Shown: positions 14,622 through 23,450 of the stretch, piece by piece
Position numbering within the stretch: the first letter of the stretch is position 1
Layout: each line of letters opens with the position of its first letter
Source: Myxococcota bacterium
Lineage (GTDB): Bacteria > Myxococcota_A > Polyangia > Polyangiales > Polyangiaceae
Assembly: GCA_022703255.1 (NCBI GenBank)
Contig: JAKLDZ010000007.1
Coordinates: 1-36,621, forward strand
Reading direction: 5' to 3'
DNA: 36,621 nucleotides
Notes under the pieces: model-generated
The model's database searches: none
Seen by the model: the letters and a program-made list of their open reading frames with translations, nothing else
What the model was told of the DNA's origin: nothing
Program-made: the position numbers and the translations under genes

Positions 14622-16030
14622 CAGAACCCGTGCGCGGCCTTGTAGCAGGGGCCGTACGCCGTCATCGCCGAGGTGAACGCAGCCTCTTCGGTGGTGCACA
14701 CCTCTTCGCTCTTGCCGAGCGCCTTCGTGCAGTCCGCCGCACGACAATCGTAGAACGCCTTCCACGCGTCACGCACGTGCGCCTTCGCGTCGCACGTCGG
14801 ATCGATCCACGCGAGCTCGTTTCGCATCGCCTTCTTGCAGCTCTGCAGGGTCGCGTCGGGATACCGGGGCGGATTGGAGACGTTCTCGTTCACGCACGCA
14901 GCGGTCTTGTCGCACAGCCCGTCCATCGAGGCGGTGTACGCGTCATCGGCGTACAAAGACGCCTCGGCGTAGTCGGGCTCGTGCGCGTTGGCCTGCAGCC
15001 CCATCGTCGGCCCGGCATTGATGAAGGTCCCGACCGAGCACTTGATGCGCAAGGGCTGGAACCCCACCCCGGCCTTGGTCCCGGTGACGACGTAGTCCCC
15101 CGGCGGCACGTGGCGATAGAACGCGCCGCCGTCCACCGTGGTGGCCGTGATGCCTTCGTCGGGAAGCACGCTCTCGTTGAAGTAGATCGGCCCCGACTCC
15201 GCAGGCAATGCGGGGAGGATCGCGAGCTGGGAGCCGGCCTCGCCCTGGCGGTGCTTCATGAACAGCGAGCCGCCGAGGCGGGTGACGGTGGTGACGATGG
15301 CGCAGTACTTGTCGAACTGGGGATCACCGACGATGAACAGCATGCCGCCGAAGATGAGCGACGACGGCATCTGGATGCTGAACGGATCGATCCCGCGGGG
15401 TCCGAGCTTGAAGGTCGCGGTCTGCGTGGTCACGTAGCCGGTGCGCGAGGCCACCAGCGTCACGTCGGTCCCCTCCTCCAGCCCGTCGATCTCGAAGTGC
15501 GCATCCGCGCCCGTGATCGCGAAGAACTCCGGATGCTCCAGCACCCTCACCGTCACGCTGTCGAGCCGCTCGCCCTGGACCTCACTCATGAACGCGAACA
15601 CGTCGCCCCGCACCGCCACGAGCTTCGGCATCGCCGAGCAGTCCGCGCGGCAGTGGCCGTAGGTCCCGTTGTCGATCCCCTGGTCGCACTTCTCCGCGCC
15701 CTCGGTCACGCCGTTGCCGCACTCCCCAGCGGGAGGTGCTTCGGCTTCAGAAGCATCCACCGGCGCGGCAGCCTCTGCCTCCATCGCCACGTCGGGCTCC
15801 GCTGCAGCGTCGACCGGCGACGCTGCCTCCTTCTCCTGGCTGGCGTCCTTGGGCGCCGTCGCGTCCTTGGAGTGGCCCGCGTCGGCAGGAGGCGCGGAGT
15901 CGGCCTCGAACTCATCGCTGTCCGACTCTGCGCTGTCGCAGGCAGTGAGGACGAGCAGACAGGCTGCTGCGGCGGGGAGCAGGCGGAGCGCGGGGCGGAG
16001 CGTGGACAGAAGCCTCGGGACGGGACGCAT
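14621..16030 (-). CDS. Lipoprotein with Cys-rich repeat and carboxypeptidase-regulatory-like domain
   Basis: The product is 469 residues. The signal peptide ends in lipobox LTAC (ATG at 16030). A long Asp/Ala/Glu/Ser-rich stalk follows (about residues 25-100), then a myxobacterial Cys-repeat motif (CGNGVTEGAEKCDQG, GHCRADC). A beta-sandwich like CarboxypepD_reg follows (VTVRVLEHPEFFAITGADAHF, EGTDVTLVASRTGYVTTQ), and later a second similar part (GGAFYRHVPPGDYVVTGTKAG). The C-terminal 90 residues contain several spaced Cys (CDKTAAC, CKKAM, CDAK, CRAADC), suggesting a disulfide-linked helical domain. No catalytic residues are seen. It follows the Lrp gene by 67 bases on the same strand but is unlikely to share its function. 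Confidence 0.8.
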   Translation of the reverse strand: MRPVPRLLSTLRPALRLLPAAAACLLVLTACDSAESDSDEFEADSAPPADAGHSKDATAPKDASQEKEAASPVDAAAEPDVAMEAEAAAPVDASEAEAPPAGECGNGVTEGAEKCDQGIDNGTYGHCRADCSAMPKLVAVRGDVFAFMSEVQGERLDSVTVRVLEHPEFFAITGADAHFEIDGLEEGTDVTLVASRTGYVTTQTATFKLGPRGIDPFSIQMPSSLIFGGMLFIVGDPQFDKYCAIVTTVTRLGGSLFMKHRQGEAGSQLAILPALPAESGPIYFNESVLPDEGITATTVDGGAFYRHVPPGDYVVTGTKAGVGFQPLRIKCSVGTFINAGPTMGLQANAHEPDYAEASLYADDAYTASMDGLCDKTAACVNENVSNPPRYPDATLQSCKKAMRNELAWIDPTCDAKAHVRDAWKAFYDCRAADCTKALGKSEEVCTTEEAAFTSAMTAYGPCYKAAHGF

Positions 16031-16097
16031 CGTGTCCCGAGGGTAGCGCAGCCGGACCGCCGGGCGGTGGAAGACTTGGAGCGCCTCGGCGAGGGAA

Positions 16098-16682
16098 TCA
16101 CCCGGAGCGCTTCTTCGAAGGCTTTCGAGGGAGTGCACGCGCTGCAGCGCGCGTTCGGGGCGGCTCCGGGACGCCGCGTTCGACGTAGTCCGGCAGGCGT
16201 CGCGCGCGGACGGCGTCGAACATCAGCGCGGTCTGCAGGTGCGCGATCTCGGGGCGGGAGGTCAACGCGTCGAGAGCGAAGTCGCGCAGGTGCGCGGCAT
16301 CGGCGACGGCGACGTGGATGAGGAAGTCGTCGGGGCCTGCGACGTGGTAGACGGCGACGACCTCGGGCAGGGCGAGCAGGTGGGCGCGCAGGGCATCGAC
16401 GTCGCTGCGGGTGTGCTGGCGCAATCGCACGGCGATCATGGCCTCCATCTCGATTCCGAGGACCCACGGGGCGACATCGGCGTGGAAGCCCCGCAGAACA
16501 TCGTTCGCTATCAGACGTCGCACGCGTTGCAGGCAGCTCGAGGGGGCGAGGCCGATCTGGGCGGCGAGCTCCTTGTTGGACAGGCGCGCATTGTTCTGGA
16601 GCGCGCCGACGATCCGTCGATCGATTCGGTCCAGGGGCTTTCGCGCGGGCTCATTCGGCATTTGATTTCGTTTCGACGCCAT
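16098..16682 (-). CDS. Lrp/AsnC-family regulator
   Basis: The product is 194 residues from ATG 16682. The N-terminal helix-turn-helix reads LDRIDRRIVGALQNNARLSNKELAAQIGLAPSSCLQRVRRL, split here as LDRIDRRIVGALQN and LSNKELAAQIGLAPSS. The effector-binding RAM domain follows (MIAVRLRQHTRSDVDALRAH, VVAVYHVAGPDDFLIHVAV). A basic Pro/Arg/Lys tail ends the protein. It is divergent from a methionine gamma-lyase-family enzyme with a 58-base gap, the arrangement known for mdeR/mdeA in Pseudomonas putida, so it likely controls that gene in response to methionine or a related amino acid. The -10 CATAAT lies 9 bases from its ATG, implying almost no leader. Confidence 0.92.
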   Translation of the reverse strand: MASKRNQMPNEPARKPLDRIDRRIVGALQNNARLSNKELAAQIGLAPSSCLQRVRRLIANDVLRGFHADVAPWVLGIEMEAMIAVRLRQHTRSDVDALRAHLLALPEVVAVYHVAGPDDFLIHVAVADAAHLRDFALDALTSRPEIAHLQTALMFDAVRARRLPDYVERGVPEPPRTRAAARALPRKPSKKRSG

Positions 16683-16691
16683 GGTCCGCAG

Positions 16692-16720
16692 ATTATGCTC
16701 TATCGCGTATCTCGTGACGA
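16692..16720 (-). promoter_or_regulatory. Candidate promoter of the Lrp gene
   Basis: Reading leftward, TCGTCA (16720-16715, 4 of 6 matches to the -35) is separated by 17 bases from CATAAT (16697-16692, 5 of 6 matches to the -10). Transcription would begin about 3 bases before the ATG at 16682. One copy of the direct repeat at 16709 overlaps the -35, which suits autoregulation. Confidence 0.45.
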
Positions 16721-16741
16721 ACAAAGAAAGGAATCTCGTGA
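16709..16741 (+). repeat. Direct repeat ATCTCGTGA x2, candidate Lrp operator
   Basis: ATCTCGTGA occurs at 16709-16717 and again at 16733-16741, 24 bases apart. Both copies fall in the 58-base gap between the Lrp gene and the PLP enzyme gene. The first overlaps the Lrp -35; the second runs into the start codon at 16741. The gap is also less GC-rich than its surroundings, as usual for Lrp sites. Confidence 0.45.
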
Positions 16742-17967
16742 TGCAGCCCTTTGATCCCGCCGCCGCCTATGCTGCGAGCCGCCACACCTTCGGGGAGCAC
16801 GGGGGCGTGAACATGAGCATCGAGGCCAGCTCGACCTTCACGGTGATGGCCGCCTCGACGATGCCCGCCATCTTCGCCGGGGATCGCACGCCGGACCGCG
16901 ATGGATGCTTCCTGTATGGGCGTCACTTCAACCCGACGGTGTACGCGCTTGCCTCCGAGCTGGCGGCCTTCGAGGCCACGCAGGCAGCCTACTGCACGGC
17001 GAGCGGGCTCTCCGCCATCGGCGCAGTGATCACCCAGCTCTGCAACTCCGGTGATCACGTCGTCGCCTCCAACACCCTGTACGGCGGGACCCATGCGCTG
17101 CTCGGCGAGTACCTCCCGGCGAAGGCAGGGGTTCACACGACGTTCGTCCCGATCTCGGATCTCGATGCCGTCGAAGCTGCCTTCACCCCCAAGACCCGCC
17201 TTCTGTACACCGAGACCCTCGCCAACCCCACGCTCGTGGTCGCCGACCTTCCCCGCCTCGCCGAGATCGCACACCGCCACGGCGTGCCCTTGGTCGTGGA
17301 CAACACCTTCTGTCCGATCTTCATCACCCCCTCGCGCTTCGGCGCCGACGTCGTCGTGCACAGCCTCACCAAGTACATCAGCGGCGCCTCGGACCTCATC
17401 GCCGGCGCGGTCTGCGGCTCCTCCGAGCTGATCGCGAAGATGATGGACCTGCACATGGGCTCCCTCATGCTGCTCGGCGCCACGATGGATTCGCGCATCG
17501 CCTTCGAGCTCGCGCTCCGTCTGCCTCACCTGCCTCTGCGAATGGCCGAGCACGGACGCCGCACCCTGGAGATCTGCTCGCGGCTCGAGAAGGCCGGCGC
17601 GCACGTGCGCTACCCCGGCCTCGAGAGCCACCCGCAGCACGCGCTCATCCGCTCGCTGGCCAACCCGGGCTACGGCTTCGGCGCGATCTTCACCGTGGAC
17701 CTCGGCACCACCCAGCGTGCCAACACGTTCCTCGAGCGGATGCAGAACCAGCACCACGCCGGCTTCATCGCAGTGAGCCTCGGCTACGCCGAAACCCTGA
17801 TGACCTGCTCGGCAATCTCCACTTCGAGCGAGCTCGACGACGCCTCGATGCGCGCGGCGGGCATCAGCCCCGGACTCGTGCGCCTGTCCCTCGGCTACAC
17901 CGGCACCGTCGACGATCGCTACGAGCAGATCCGCGAGTCGCTGCAGTTCGTGGGCGCGCTGGGCTGA
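16741..17967 (+). CDS. PLP-dependent Cys/Met-metabolism enzyme, probable methionine gamma-lyase
   Basis: The product is 408 residues. ATG 16741 is preceded by AAAGGA, about 8 bases upstream. The family is clear: PLP Lys211 in SLTKYISGASD, Tyr59 and Arg61 in YGRHFNPT, and Tyr114 in NTLYGG. These numbers coincide with the catalytic Tyr59, Arg61, Tyr114 and Lys211 of Pseudomonas putida methionine gamma-lyase. VVDNTF supplies the PLP-binding Asp. The family splits L-methionine to methanethiol, ammonia and 2-oxobutanoate. One specificity residue differs: the position of Cys116 in known lyases is Gly here, as in cystathionine enzymes. The neighbouring Lrp regulator supports a catabolic role for methionine or a related thioether. 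Cystathionine gamma-lyase or gamma-synthase activity remains possible. Confidence 0.88.
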   Translation: MQPFDPAAAYAASRHTFGEHGGVNMSIEASSTFTVMAASTMPAIFAGDRTPDRDGCFLYGRHFNPTVYALASELAAFEATQAAYCTASGLSAIGAVITQLCNSGDHVVASNTLYGGTHALLGEYLPAKAGVHTTFVPISDLDAVEAAFTPKTRLLYTETLANPTLVVADLPRLAEIAHRHGVPLVVDNTFCPIFITPSRFGADVVVHSLTKYISGASDLIAGAVCGSSELIAKMMDLHMGSLMLLGATMDSRIAFELALRLPHLPLRMAEHGRRTLEICSRLEKAGAHVRYPGLESHPQHALIRSLANPGYGFGAIFTVDLGTTQRANTFLERMQNQHHAGFIAVSLGYAETLMTCSAISTSSELDDASMRAAGISPGLVRLSLGYTGTVDDRYEQIRESLQFVGALG

Positions 17968-17995
17968 TCGATCCCGCCCTCTCGCGTCCCCCCTC

Positions 17996-20900
17996 CTACG
18001 GCACGACCACCGGGAAGTCCTGGCCTTGCATGCTGGTGATGGGGAACTGCCTTCTCCGAAGATGGGTGTCCGACAGGGTCGCAACCTCGTCGCTCACATA
18101 CGACAGCAGGTTGAACACCGTCACCGAGCTTCCGACCCGCGGAGCCTTGCCCGCAAGCCCCTGCAGCAACGCGTAGGTGAACACCCCGTGGCCCAGCGCC
18201 GGCACCTCGCCGGCGTACTCCTTCGCCTGCGCCGCCGCGATGATCGCCATCCCTTCGGCACGCGAAAGCCGCTTGATGGCATCCACGTCGGCCGCCCCGC
18301 GCATCGCCACCAGCATGTTCTCGGTCGCCGCCGCCCCTGCATGGCACGTGTCGAGAATGACCAGCTTCTTGCGCGCTGGAATGGGACGAAGCTGGCTGCT
18401 GAGCACTTCGTCGGTCACGCCGCGGGAGCACAGCGACGTGTCGCTGCGCAGGGAGGCGTCGTAGGGCACGAGCATGTAGTGCATGTCGTTTGCCCCAGGG
18501 CACTGCACGACGGTGCCGTGTCCGGCTGCATAGAACACGAACACGTCCTGCTGCTCCACGCCCTTGGTGAGCCCTGCGGCAGCTTCCGCGAGCTTCTCCC
18601 GGGTGACGGCGGAATCCTTGAGGCGGACCACCTGGACCTTGCCGTACAGCTTCCCCTCCTGGGCCTGGAAAGCCCGCACCACCGCGTCGCCGTCCGCGTT
18701 CGCAAAGGAGAGCTTCAAGCTCGGATCCTGGTAGTCGTCCACGCTCACGGCGAGCAGGTGAAGATTCGGTCGCCCCGTCGCGGCAGCGTCGAGCGCGACC
18801 TTCGCCTTCGCCCGCGTGCTGCGGACCTTGCCGATCACGCTGTATGCCTCCGCCACGATCTCGTTGTCACCAGGACCGAGCAGGACGTCGATCGAACGAT
18901 CGAGCCAGGCGGCACTCGGGCCGTCGAGCTCCAATCCGCGTCCGGCGTCCACGCGCACCCCATTGACAAAGACCCGGAGCTCCGAGATTCCGCCGCCGGC
19001 GTCGGTGGCGCGCACCCGCACGGTGAGCTTCGGGTCCGAGACCTTCGCAGAGGGCTTGTCGGAGAACTCGACGCGGGGAGGCAATCCGATCCCCTGCTGG
19101 GCGTCGGGACGCGGCGCGAGCGATCGGCCCGCGATGAGGTCCGCGACCAGATTCGGGTGGTGGAACCTCTCGAACAACTGATCCGCAGATACCATGGGTG
19201 AGCGGAGCCGATCGGCGCCGACCCGGAACCAGATCCGCCCGAACGCCTTGTCGTCGCCGTCGAACTGACCGTCGTCCGTGTAGGCAATCGAGCCGTCTTC
19301 CTTCGAGCCGTGCAACGACACCGATGCACCGTCGGTCACCCGGAAGAGGTGTATCTCGTCACTCGTGGAAGCGAGAATGGCCTTGTCGCCCGCGGCCCAC
19401 TTCATCCACGAGATCGAATGAGGCAGGGGGAACCGGCTGCGCTGCTGACCGTTCCTGTCCCAGACCACGATCTCCTTGGTGGGTCGGACGGTTCGAGCGG
19501 CGATCGACTTGCCGTCGTGGCTCCAGTCCATGTCCCACAGCTCGTCGTCGGGCCGGGGCGTGAGCTTCGCGGTGACCTTTCCGGTCGCGACCTCGACGAC
19601 GACCATGCTCTTGGCCTTGAACGTGTTGGCGATACGGCATTCCACGACGACGGCGTCGCCTTGGGGCGAGACGAGCTGATTGCCCTGGACGCAGTCGCCG
19701 GTCTGCAGACGCACGTTCCGCAGGTGTCGTCCGTCGGACAGACGCCAGATGTCGAGAACTCGCCCCTTGTCCGAATGAGCGAGGATCACTTCGCCCGACG
19801 GCGTCACCGTGGTCGCCGAGGCGACATCGTATCGGTGCTTGCCGAACGTGCGGACCGTGCGTCCCGTGGCGACGTCGAGCACGGCGTACTGCGCGTCCCG
19901 CTCCTTCGGAAGGGGCTTCCCGGGCTTCGAGGCTTCCGTGTATCGCGCCACGATCAGCTTGCCGTCCGGGCTCCAGACCGCTTCGTCGAAGTACTGACCT
20001 GCGGGCGCCGCGAAGCTCTTGCGCTTCTCACCGGTGTTCGAGTCGTAGACCTCGACTCCGTCCGGCAATGCCATGACGAGCGATCCGTCCGGGCTCATGA
20101 ACGACTTCGAAACGTAGCTGGAACGAATCCTCGACCGAAGACGCCCCGCGGCGAGATCCCACACCAGCGCGCCGCTCGACACCGTCATGCCGTCACGGCT
20201 CGCGCTGCTGTGCGCCCCCGGACGCTTGCTCCCCGTCTGCTCCCACAACCATTCGTTCCCCGACACATCCAGCACGCGCAGCACTGCGACCTCTTCGCCC
20301 GTCGTGTCGTGCTTTCCCCGCGTGCTGAGAGCCACCTTCGTTCCATCCGGGCTCCAGCGCACCGCCCCCCCCGCGAACCACTCGTTCAGCGACCGCACCT
20401 TCTTCCACGTGGTCGCGTCCGCGACGTGGGGATCCTTCCCGGAGATCGCAGCGAGCTTGCCATCGACACTCCAGTCCACACGAACCGCTCCTGGCAACTC
20501 CTTGCGCACGGCGCCGGTCGCCGCATCGACGACGACCGCGGAGCCCTGCAGGGTGCTGATGGAGAGCAGCCCGTCCGGCCCCCACACGAGCCATGGCCGT
20601 CCGTTTGCCTCGCCATCCTGGACCCGGACCACCCGCGGCGCGCCCTTGCCCACCTCCCACGCGTGCACGCTGGTCTTCCCCGATTCGAACACCGACCAGG
20701 CGACCCATCGTCCCTTCGCTCCCAACACCGGGTAGACCCAGCGCCCTACGCCCGGAACGGCAGTCTCCGCGACCTGCTTGCGCCCCTGCAGGTCGTAAAC
20801 CACGATCTTCCTGGAACCCGTCTTCGTGTCGCTGAAGAGCTGCGTCACGCGCGTCCCATCCGCGCTCCCAGCCGCAGTGAACGAAAGGTTCGGTCCCACT

Positions 20901-21325
20901 TCGATCGGGTGCGCCGCGACCTCGCCCGTCACACCATTCCAGGCTTTCTGAGCGGGCCAGAGAGCCAGCGCGGTCTCGCCGATCCACGCACCCCAGGTTT
21001 CCGAGCTCAATCCCTCGGAATACGACGCGCGCTCCAACCCGGTCGTGGCGTCGAGGATTCTCACGCTGGGGCCAGACATGGACACAGCGAGGAAAGAGCC
21101 GTCGGGACTCCACTGGACGTCGTTCACGCTGTCGGACAGCCCGGCTTGCATGACGAAGACCGGCTTGCCCGCCACGGTGGGCGCAGGCGCCGGGGGCGCG
21201 ACCGCACGCGTGGATCCGGAGGCGGCAGAGGAGGTGGGCGCGGTCACAGGGGCCGGCGGGCTGCCGCAGGCGGCGGCGATTGCGGACAGGGACACGGCCA
21301 GCGCAGACAAGCGGATACGAAGCAT
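17996..21325 (-). CDS. Exported WD40-type propeller / caspase (peptidase C14) fusion
   Basis: The product is 1109 residues from ATG 21325. A lipoprotein signal (LSAIAAACGS) is followed by an Ala/Pro/Ser-rich linker. Residues about 55-700 form beta-propeller repeats of the form SPDGxxhhh (SPDGSFLAVSMSGPSVRILD, SVDGKLAAISG, SPDGTKVALSTRGK, SHDGKSIAARTV). About 745-845 is Ig-like (VRVRATDAGGGISELRVFVNG). About 854-1105 is a caspase-like domain with the dyad His936 (YAAGHGT) and Cys994 (LDTCHAG), 58 residues apart as in caspase-family proteases. Upstream is the importer operon at 21391, 65 bases away on the same strand. Such fusions are known in myxobacteria and cyanobacteria; substrate and activator are unknown. 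The lipobox suggests it acts outside the cytoplasm. Confidence 0.92.
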   Translation of the reverse strand: MLRIRLSALAVSLSAIAAACGSPPAPVTAPTSSAASGSTRAVAPPAPAPTVAGKPVFVMQAGLSDSVNDVQWSPDGSFLAVSMSGPSVRILDATTGLERASYSEGLSSETWGAWIGETALALWPAQKAWNGVTGEVAAHPIEVGPNLSFTAAGSADGTRVTQLFSDTKTGSRKIVVYDLQGRKQVAETAVPGVGRWVYPVLGAKGRWVAWSVFESGKTSVHAWEVGKGAPRVVRVQDGEANGRPWLVWGPDGLLSISTLQGSAVVVDAATGAVRKELPGAVRVDWSVDGKLAAISGKDPHVADATTWKKVRSLNEWFAGGAVRWSPDGTKVALSTRGKHDTTGEEVAVLRVLDVSGNEWLWEQTGSKRPGAHSSASRDGMTVSSGALVWDLAAGRLRSRIRSSYVSKSFMSPDGSLVMALPDGVEVYDSNTGEKRKSFAAPAGQYFDEAVWSPDGKLIVARYTEASKPGKPLPKERDAQYAVLDVATGRTVRTFGKHRYDVASATTVTPSGEVILAHSDKGRVLDIWRLSDGRHLRNVRLQTGDCVQGNQLVSPQGDAVVVECRIANTFKAKSMVVVEVATGKVTAKLTPRPDDELWDMDWSHDGKSIAARTVRPTKEIVVWDRNGQQRSRFPLPHSISWMKWAAGDKAILASTSDEIHLFRVTDGASVSLHGSKEDGSIAYTDDGQFDGDDKAFGRIWFRVGADRLRSPMVSADQLFERFHHPNLVADLIAGRSLAPRPDAQQGIGLPPRVEFSDKPSAKVSDPKLTVRVRATDAGGGISELRVFVNGVRVDAGRGLELDGPSAAWLDRSIDVLLGPGDNEIVAEAYSVIGKVRSTRAKAKVALDAAATGRPNLHLLAVSVDDYQDPSLKLSFANADGDAVVRAFQAQEGKLYGKVQVVRLKDSAVTREKLAEAAAGLTKGVEQQDVFVFYAAGHGTVVQCPGANDMHYMLVPYDASLRSDTSLCSRGVTDEVLSSQLRPIPARKKLVILDTCHAGAAATENMLVAMRGAADVDAIKRLSRAEGMAIIAAAQAKEYAGEVPALGHGVFTYALLQGLAGKAPRVGSSVTVFNLLSYVSDEVATLSDTHLRRRQFPITSMQGQDFPVVVP

Positions 21326-21390
21326 GCGATCGCAGTGCAGGAGCGGACGCGCCGAGTCAAGGGGGAGGGCGCGAGCGCCTCCGCACCTGC

Positions 21391-22356
21391 CTACCTGCGC
21401 CCCCGCACGAACGGCAATCCCAGCCCCGCAGGCGCCCCCAGCCTCCTGCGGAACGACTCCCGCGACCCCACGATCAGCACGACAATCGTGAACAGGTACG
21501 GAAGCATGTTGAGGAAGTACCCGAGGTTCGGATTGCGAAACAACGGCAGGTCCGGCACGCCCTGCAGATCGAGCGGCAATCGCCGGATCGCTCCGAACAG
21601 CCACGCACCGATCGCCGCGCGCACCGGATCCCATCCGGCGAAGATGACCAGCCCCACGGCGATCCACCCCTGCCCCGCCGTCATCCCCTCCACCCATCCC
21701 GGAGTCACCGCCAGGCTCAAGCTCGCCCCGGCCATTCCCGCGAAGACCCCGCCGACTGCCACGTACGCGATACGCTGCGACACGACACCGATCCCCACAG
21801 AATCCGCTGCAGCCGGGTGCTCGCCAATCGCGCGCAGGTGCAGGCCGGCGCGCGTCCGGTAGAGGTAGTACCACACGACAGGGACCACGAGGAATCCGAG
21901 GATCACGACGATGTTCTGATCGAACAGCACGGGTCCGACGATCGGAATCCCACGCAGCGCGGGGATCGACGCGGACGGCAGGCGTGCGGCCGCGGCCTTG
22001 CTGTCCACCAGCGGCGCGCCGATCACTGCGCTCAAGCCGGTGCCGAGGAAGGTGATGGCCAGTCCGCTGACGACCTGATCGGCGCGCAGAACCACCACGG
22101 CGATGGCGTGCACCAGGCTCAGCGCCGCTGCCGCTCCCATGGCGGCAAGCAGCCCGAGCCACGCGCTCCCCGTCGCGTCGGCCACGCCGTACCCCGTCAT
22201 CGCGCCCACGAGCATCATCCCCTCGACGCCGAGGTTCAACACGCCGGCGCGCTCCGTGATGAGCTCTCCCAGAGTCGCAAACAGGATCGGAGTCCCGCGA
22301 GCCACTCCCGCGGCCAGCAGTCCCACGACGAACGTGTGCCAGCCCGCAGCGTTCAT
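21391..22356 (-). CDS. ABC permease of BmpA-type nucleoside importer (second permease)
   Basis: The product is 321 residues. The start at 22356 overlaps the upstream permease stop by ATGA. It has about eight to nine hydrophobic helices. The family motif ITERAGVLNLGVEGMMLVGAM near the N-terminus and HLRAIGEHPAAADSVGI in the middle cytoplasmic loop are typical of the YufQ/NupQ/RbsC-like permeases that import nucleosides. The end, RRRLGAPAGLGLPFVRGRR, is basic and cytoplasmic. It is the last transporter gene of the operon, 65 bases before the WD40-caspase gene. Confidence 0.93.
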   Translation of the reverse strand: MNAAGWHTFVVGLLAAGVARGTPILFATLGELITERAGVLNLGVEGMMLVGAMTGYGVADATGSAWLGLLAAMGAAAALSLVHAIAVVVLRADQVVSGLAITFLGTGLSAVIGAPLVDSKAAAARLPSASIPALRGIPIVGPVLFDQNIVVILGFLVVPVVWYYLYRTRAGLHLRAIGEHPAAADSVGIGVVSQRIAYVAVGGVFAGMAGASLSLAVTPGWVEGMTAGQGWIAVGLVIFAGWDPVRAAIGAWLFGAIRRLPLDLQGVPDLPLFRNPNLGYFLNMLPYLFTIVVLIVGSRESFRRRLGAPAGLGLPFVRGRR

Positions 22357-23450
22357 GCCCCCGCCTCCGCGCGACTCACGCGCAAGCGGTACCGGGCGAT
22401 CCCCTCGGCACCGACGATGACCAGCAGCACGAGGCCCTGAAGCATCTGCGGGATCCCGGCGGGCTGGATCTCCTTGCCGCCGACCAGCAGGCCGCCAAAG
22501 AGCACCGACACGACTACCACCGCCCAGGGGCGCAGCCCCGCGAGCCACGCGACGATAATCGCTGTGAAACCGAAGCCGGGCGAGAAGCGGTCCTGCAGGC
22601 GGTGCACGACGCCGGCGACCTCGCTCATGCCCGCGAGTCCCGACAGCGCACCGGTCAGGGCCAGCGCCAGCACGGTGTTGCGGGCGATAGGCATCCCCGC
22701 GTGCTGCGCCGCACGCGGCCCGTCGCCCGTGACCCTCACCTCGAATCCCCAGCGGCTGCGGTCCATCAGCAGCGACACGACCACCGCTGCGATCAGCGCG
22801 ATCCCGATGCCCGCGTGAACGGTCAGCCCGGAGAACGAAGGAGACAGGTGCGCCGCGTCGCTCAGCCGCGGCAGCCACGCGCTCGACGGGAACTGCGGAG
22901 TGAGCTGGAATCCGCGCTCGCTCCAGGGACCGAACACGAACCAGCAGACCCACTGGAAAGCGACGTAGTTGAGCATCAGCGTGGTGATGATCTCGCTGAC
23001 GCCCATTCGCGCCTTGAGCCAACCGGGGATCGCGCCCCAGGCGGCGCCTGCGGCCATTGCGGCCAGGGCCATGACGGCGAGCATGACAGGGCGCGGGGTG
23101 CTGGCAGGGAGCCAGCCGAGGGCCACGCCCGATGCGGCCCAGGCTCCCATCCACAGCTGGCCTTCTGCGCCGATGTTCCACAGCCGCATCCGGAAGGCCA
23201 CCGCCACGCCGAGCCCGCAGAGCATGATCGGCGTCGCCTTCACCAGCGTGTCGCTCCACCCCCACGCGCTGCCGAAGGCGGTGTGCAGGATGTGCCCGTA
23301 GATCTGCAGTGGATCCAGCCCAGCCGCGGCGATCAGCACGGCACCCAGGAGGAACGCGGCCACGATCGCGACCCCGGGACCCATCCAGCTCCGCCGGGCT
23401 CCGCTCTCGAGACGCTCCTCGAGCCGCACCTGCCAGCCCCCGGCCCTCAT
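22353..23450 (-). CDS. ABC permease of BmpA-type nucleoside importer (first permease)
   Basis: The product is 365 residues. The ATG at 23450 overlaps the ATPase stop by ATGA, and its own stop overlaps the next permease. A basic N-terminus precedes eight or more hydrophobic segments. FRMRLWNIGAEGQLWMGAWAA and LKARMGVSEIITTLMLNYVA are the family signatures of the YufP/NupP-type permeases. GWLKAR followed by SEIITTLMLN marks the cytoplasmic loop that contacts the ATPase. It forms the heteromeric pore with the permease encoded next. Confidence 0.93.
   Translation of the reverse strand: MRAGGWQVRLEERLESGARRSWMGPGVAIVAAFLLGAVLIAAAGLDPLQIYGHILHTAFGSAWGWSDTLVKATPIMLCGLGVAVAFRMRLWNIGAEGQLWMGAWAASGVALGWLPASTPRPVMLAVMALAAMAAGAAWGAIPGWLKARMGVSEIITTLMLNYVAFQWVCWFVFGPWSERGFQLTPQFPSSAWLPRLSDAAHLSPSFSGLTVHAGIGIALIAAVVVSLLMDRSRWGFEVRVTGDGPRAAQHAGMPIARNTVLALALTGALSGLAGMSEVAGVVHRLQDRFSPGFGFTAIIVAWLAGLRPWAVVVVSVLFGGLLVGGKEIQPAGIPQMLQGLVLLVIVGAEGIARYRLRVSRAEAGA

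Noticed and set aside
19310..21862. Long plus-strand frame opposite the propeller-caspase gene
   Set aside because: It has no signal or motif and is His/Arg/Pro-rich; the minus frame has propeller repeats and the caspase dyad.
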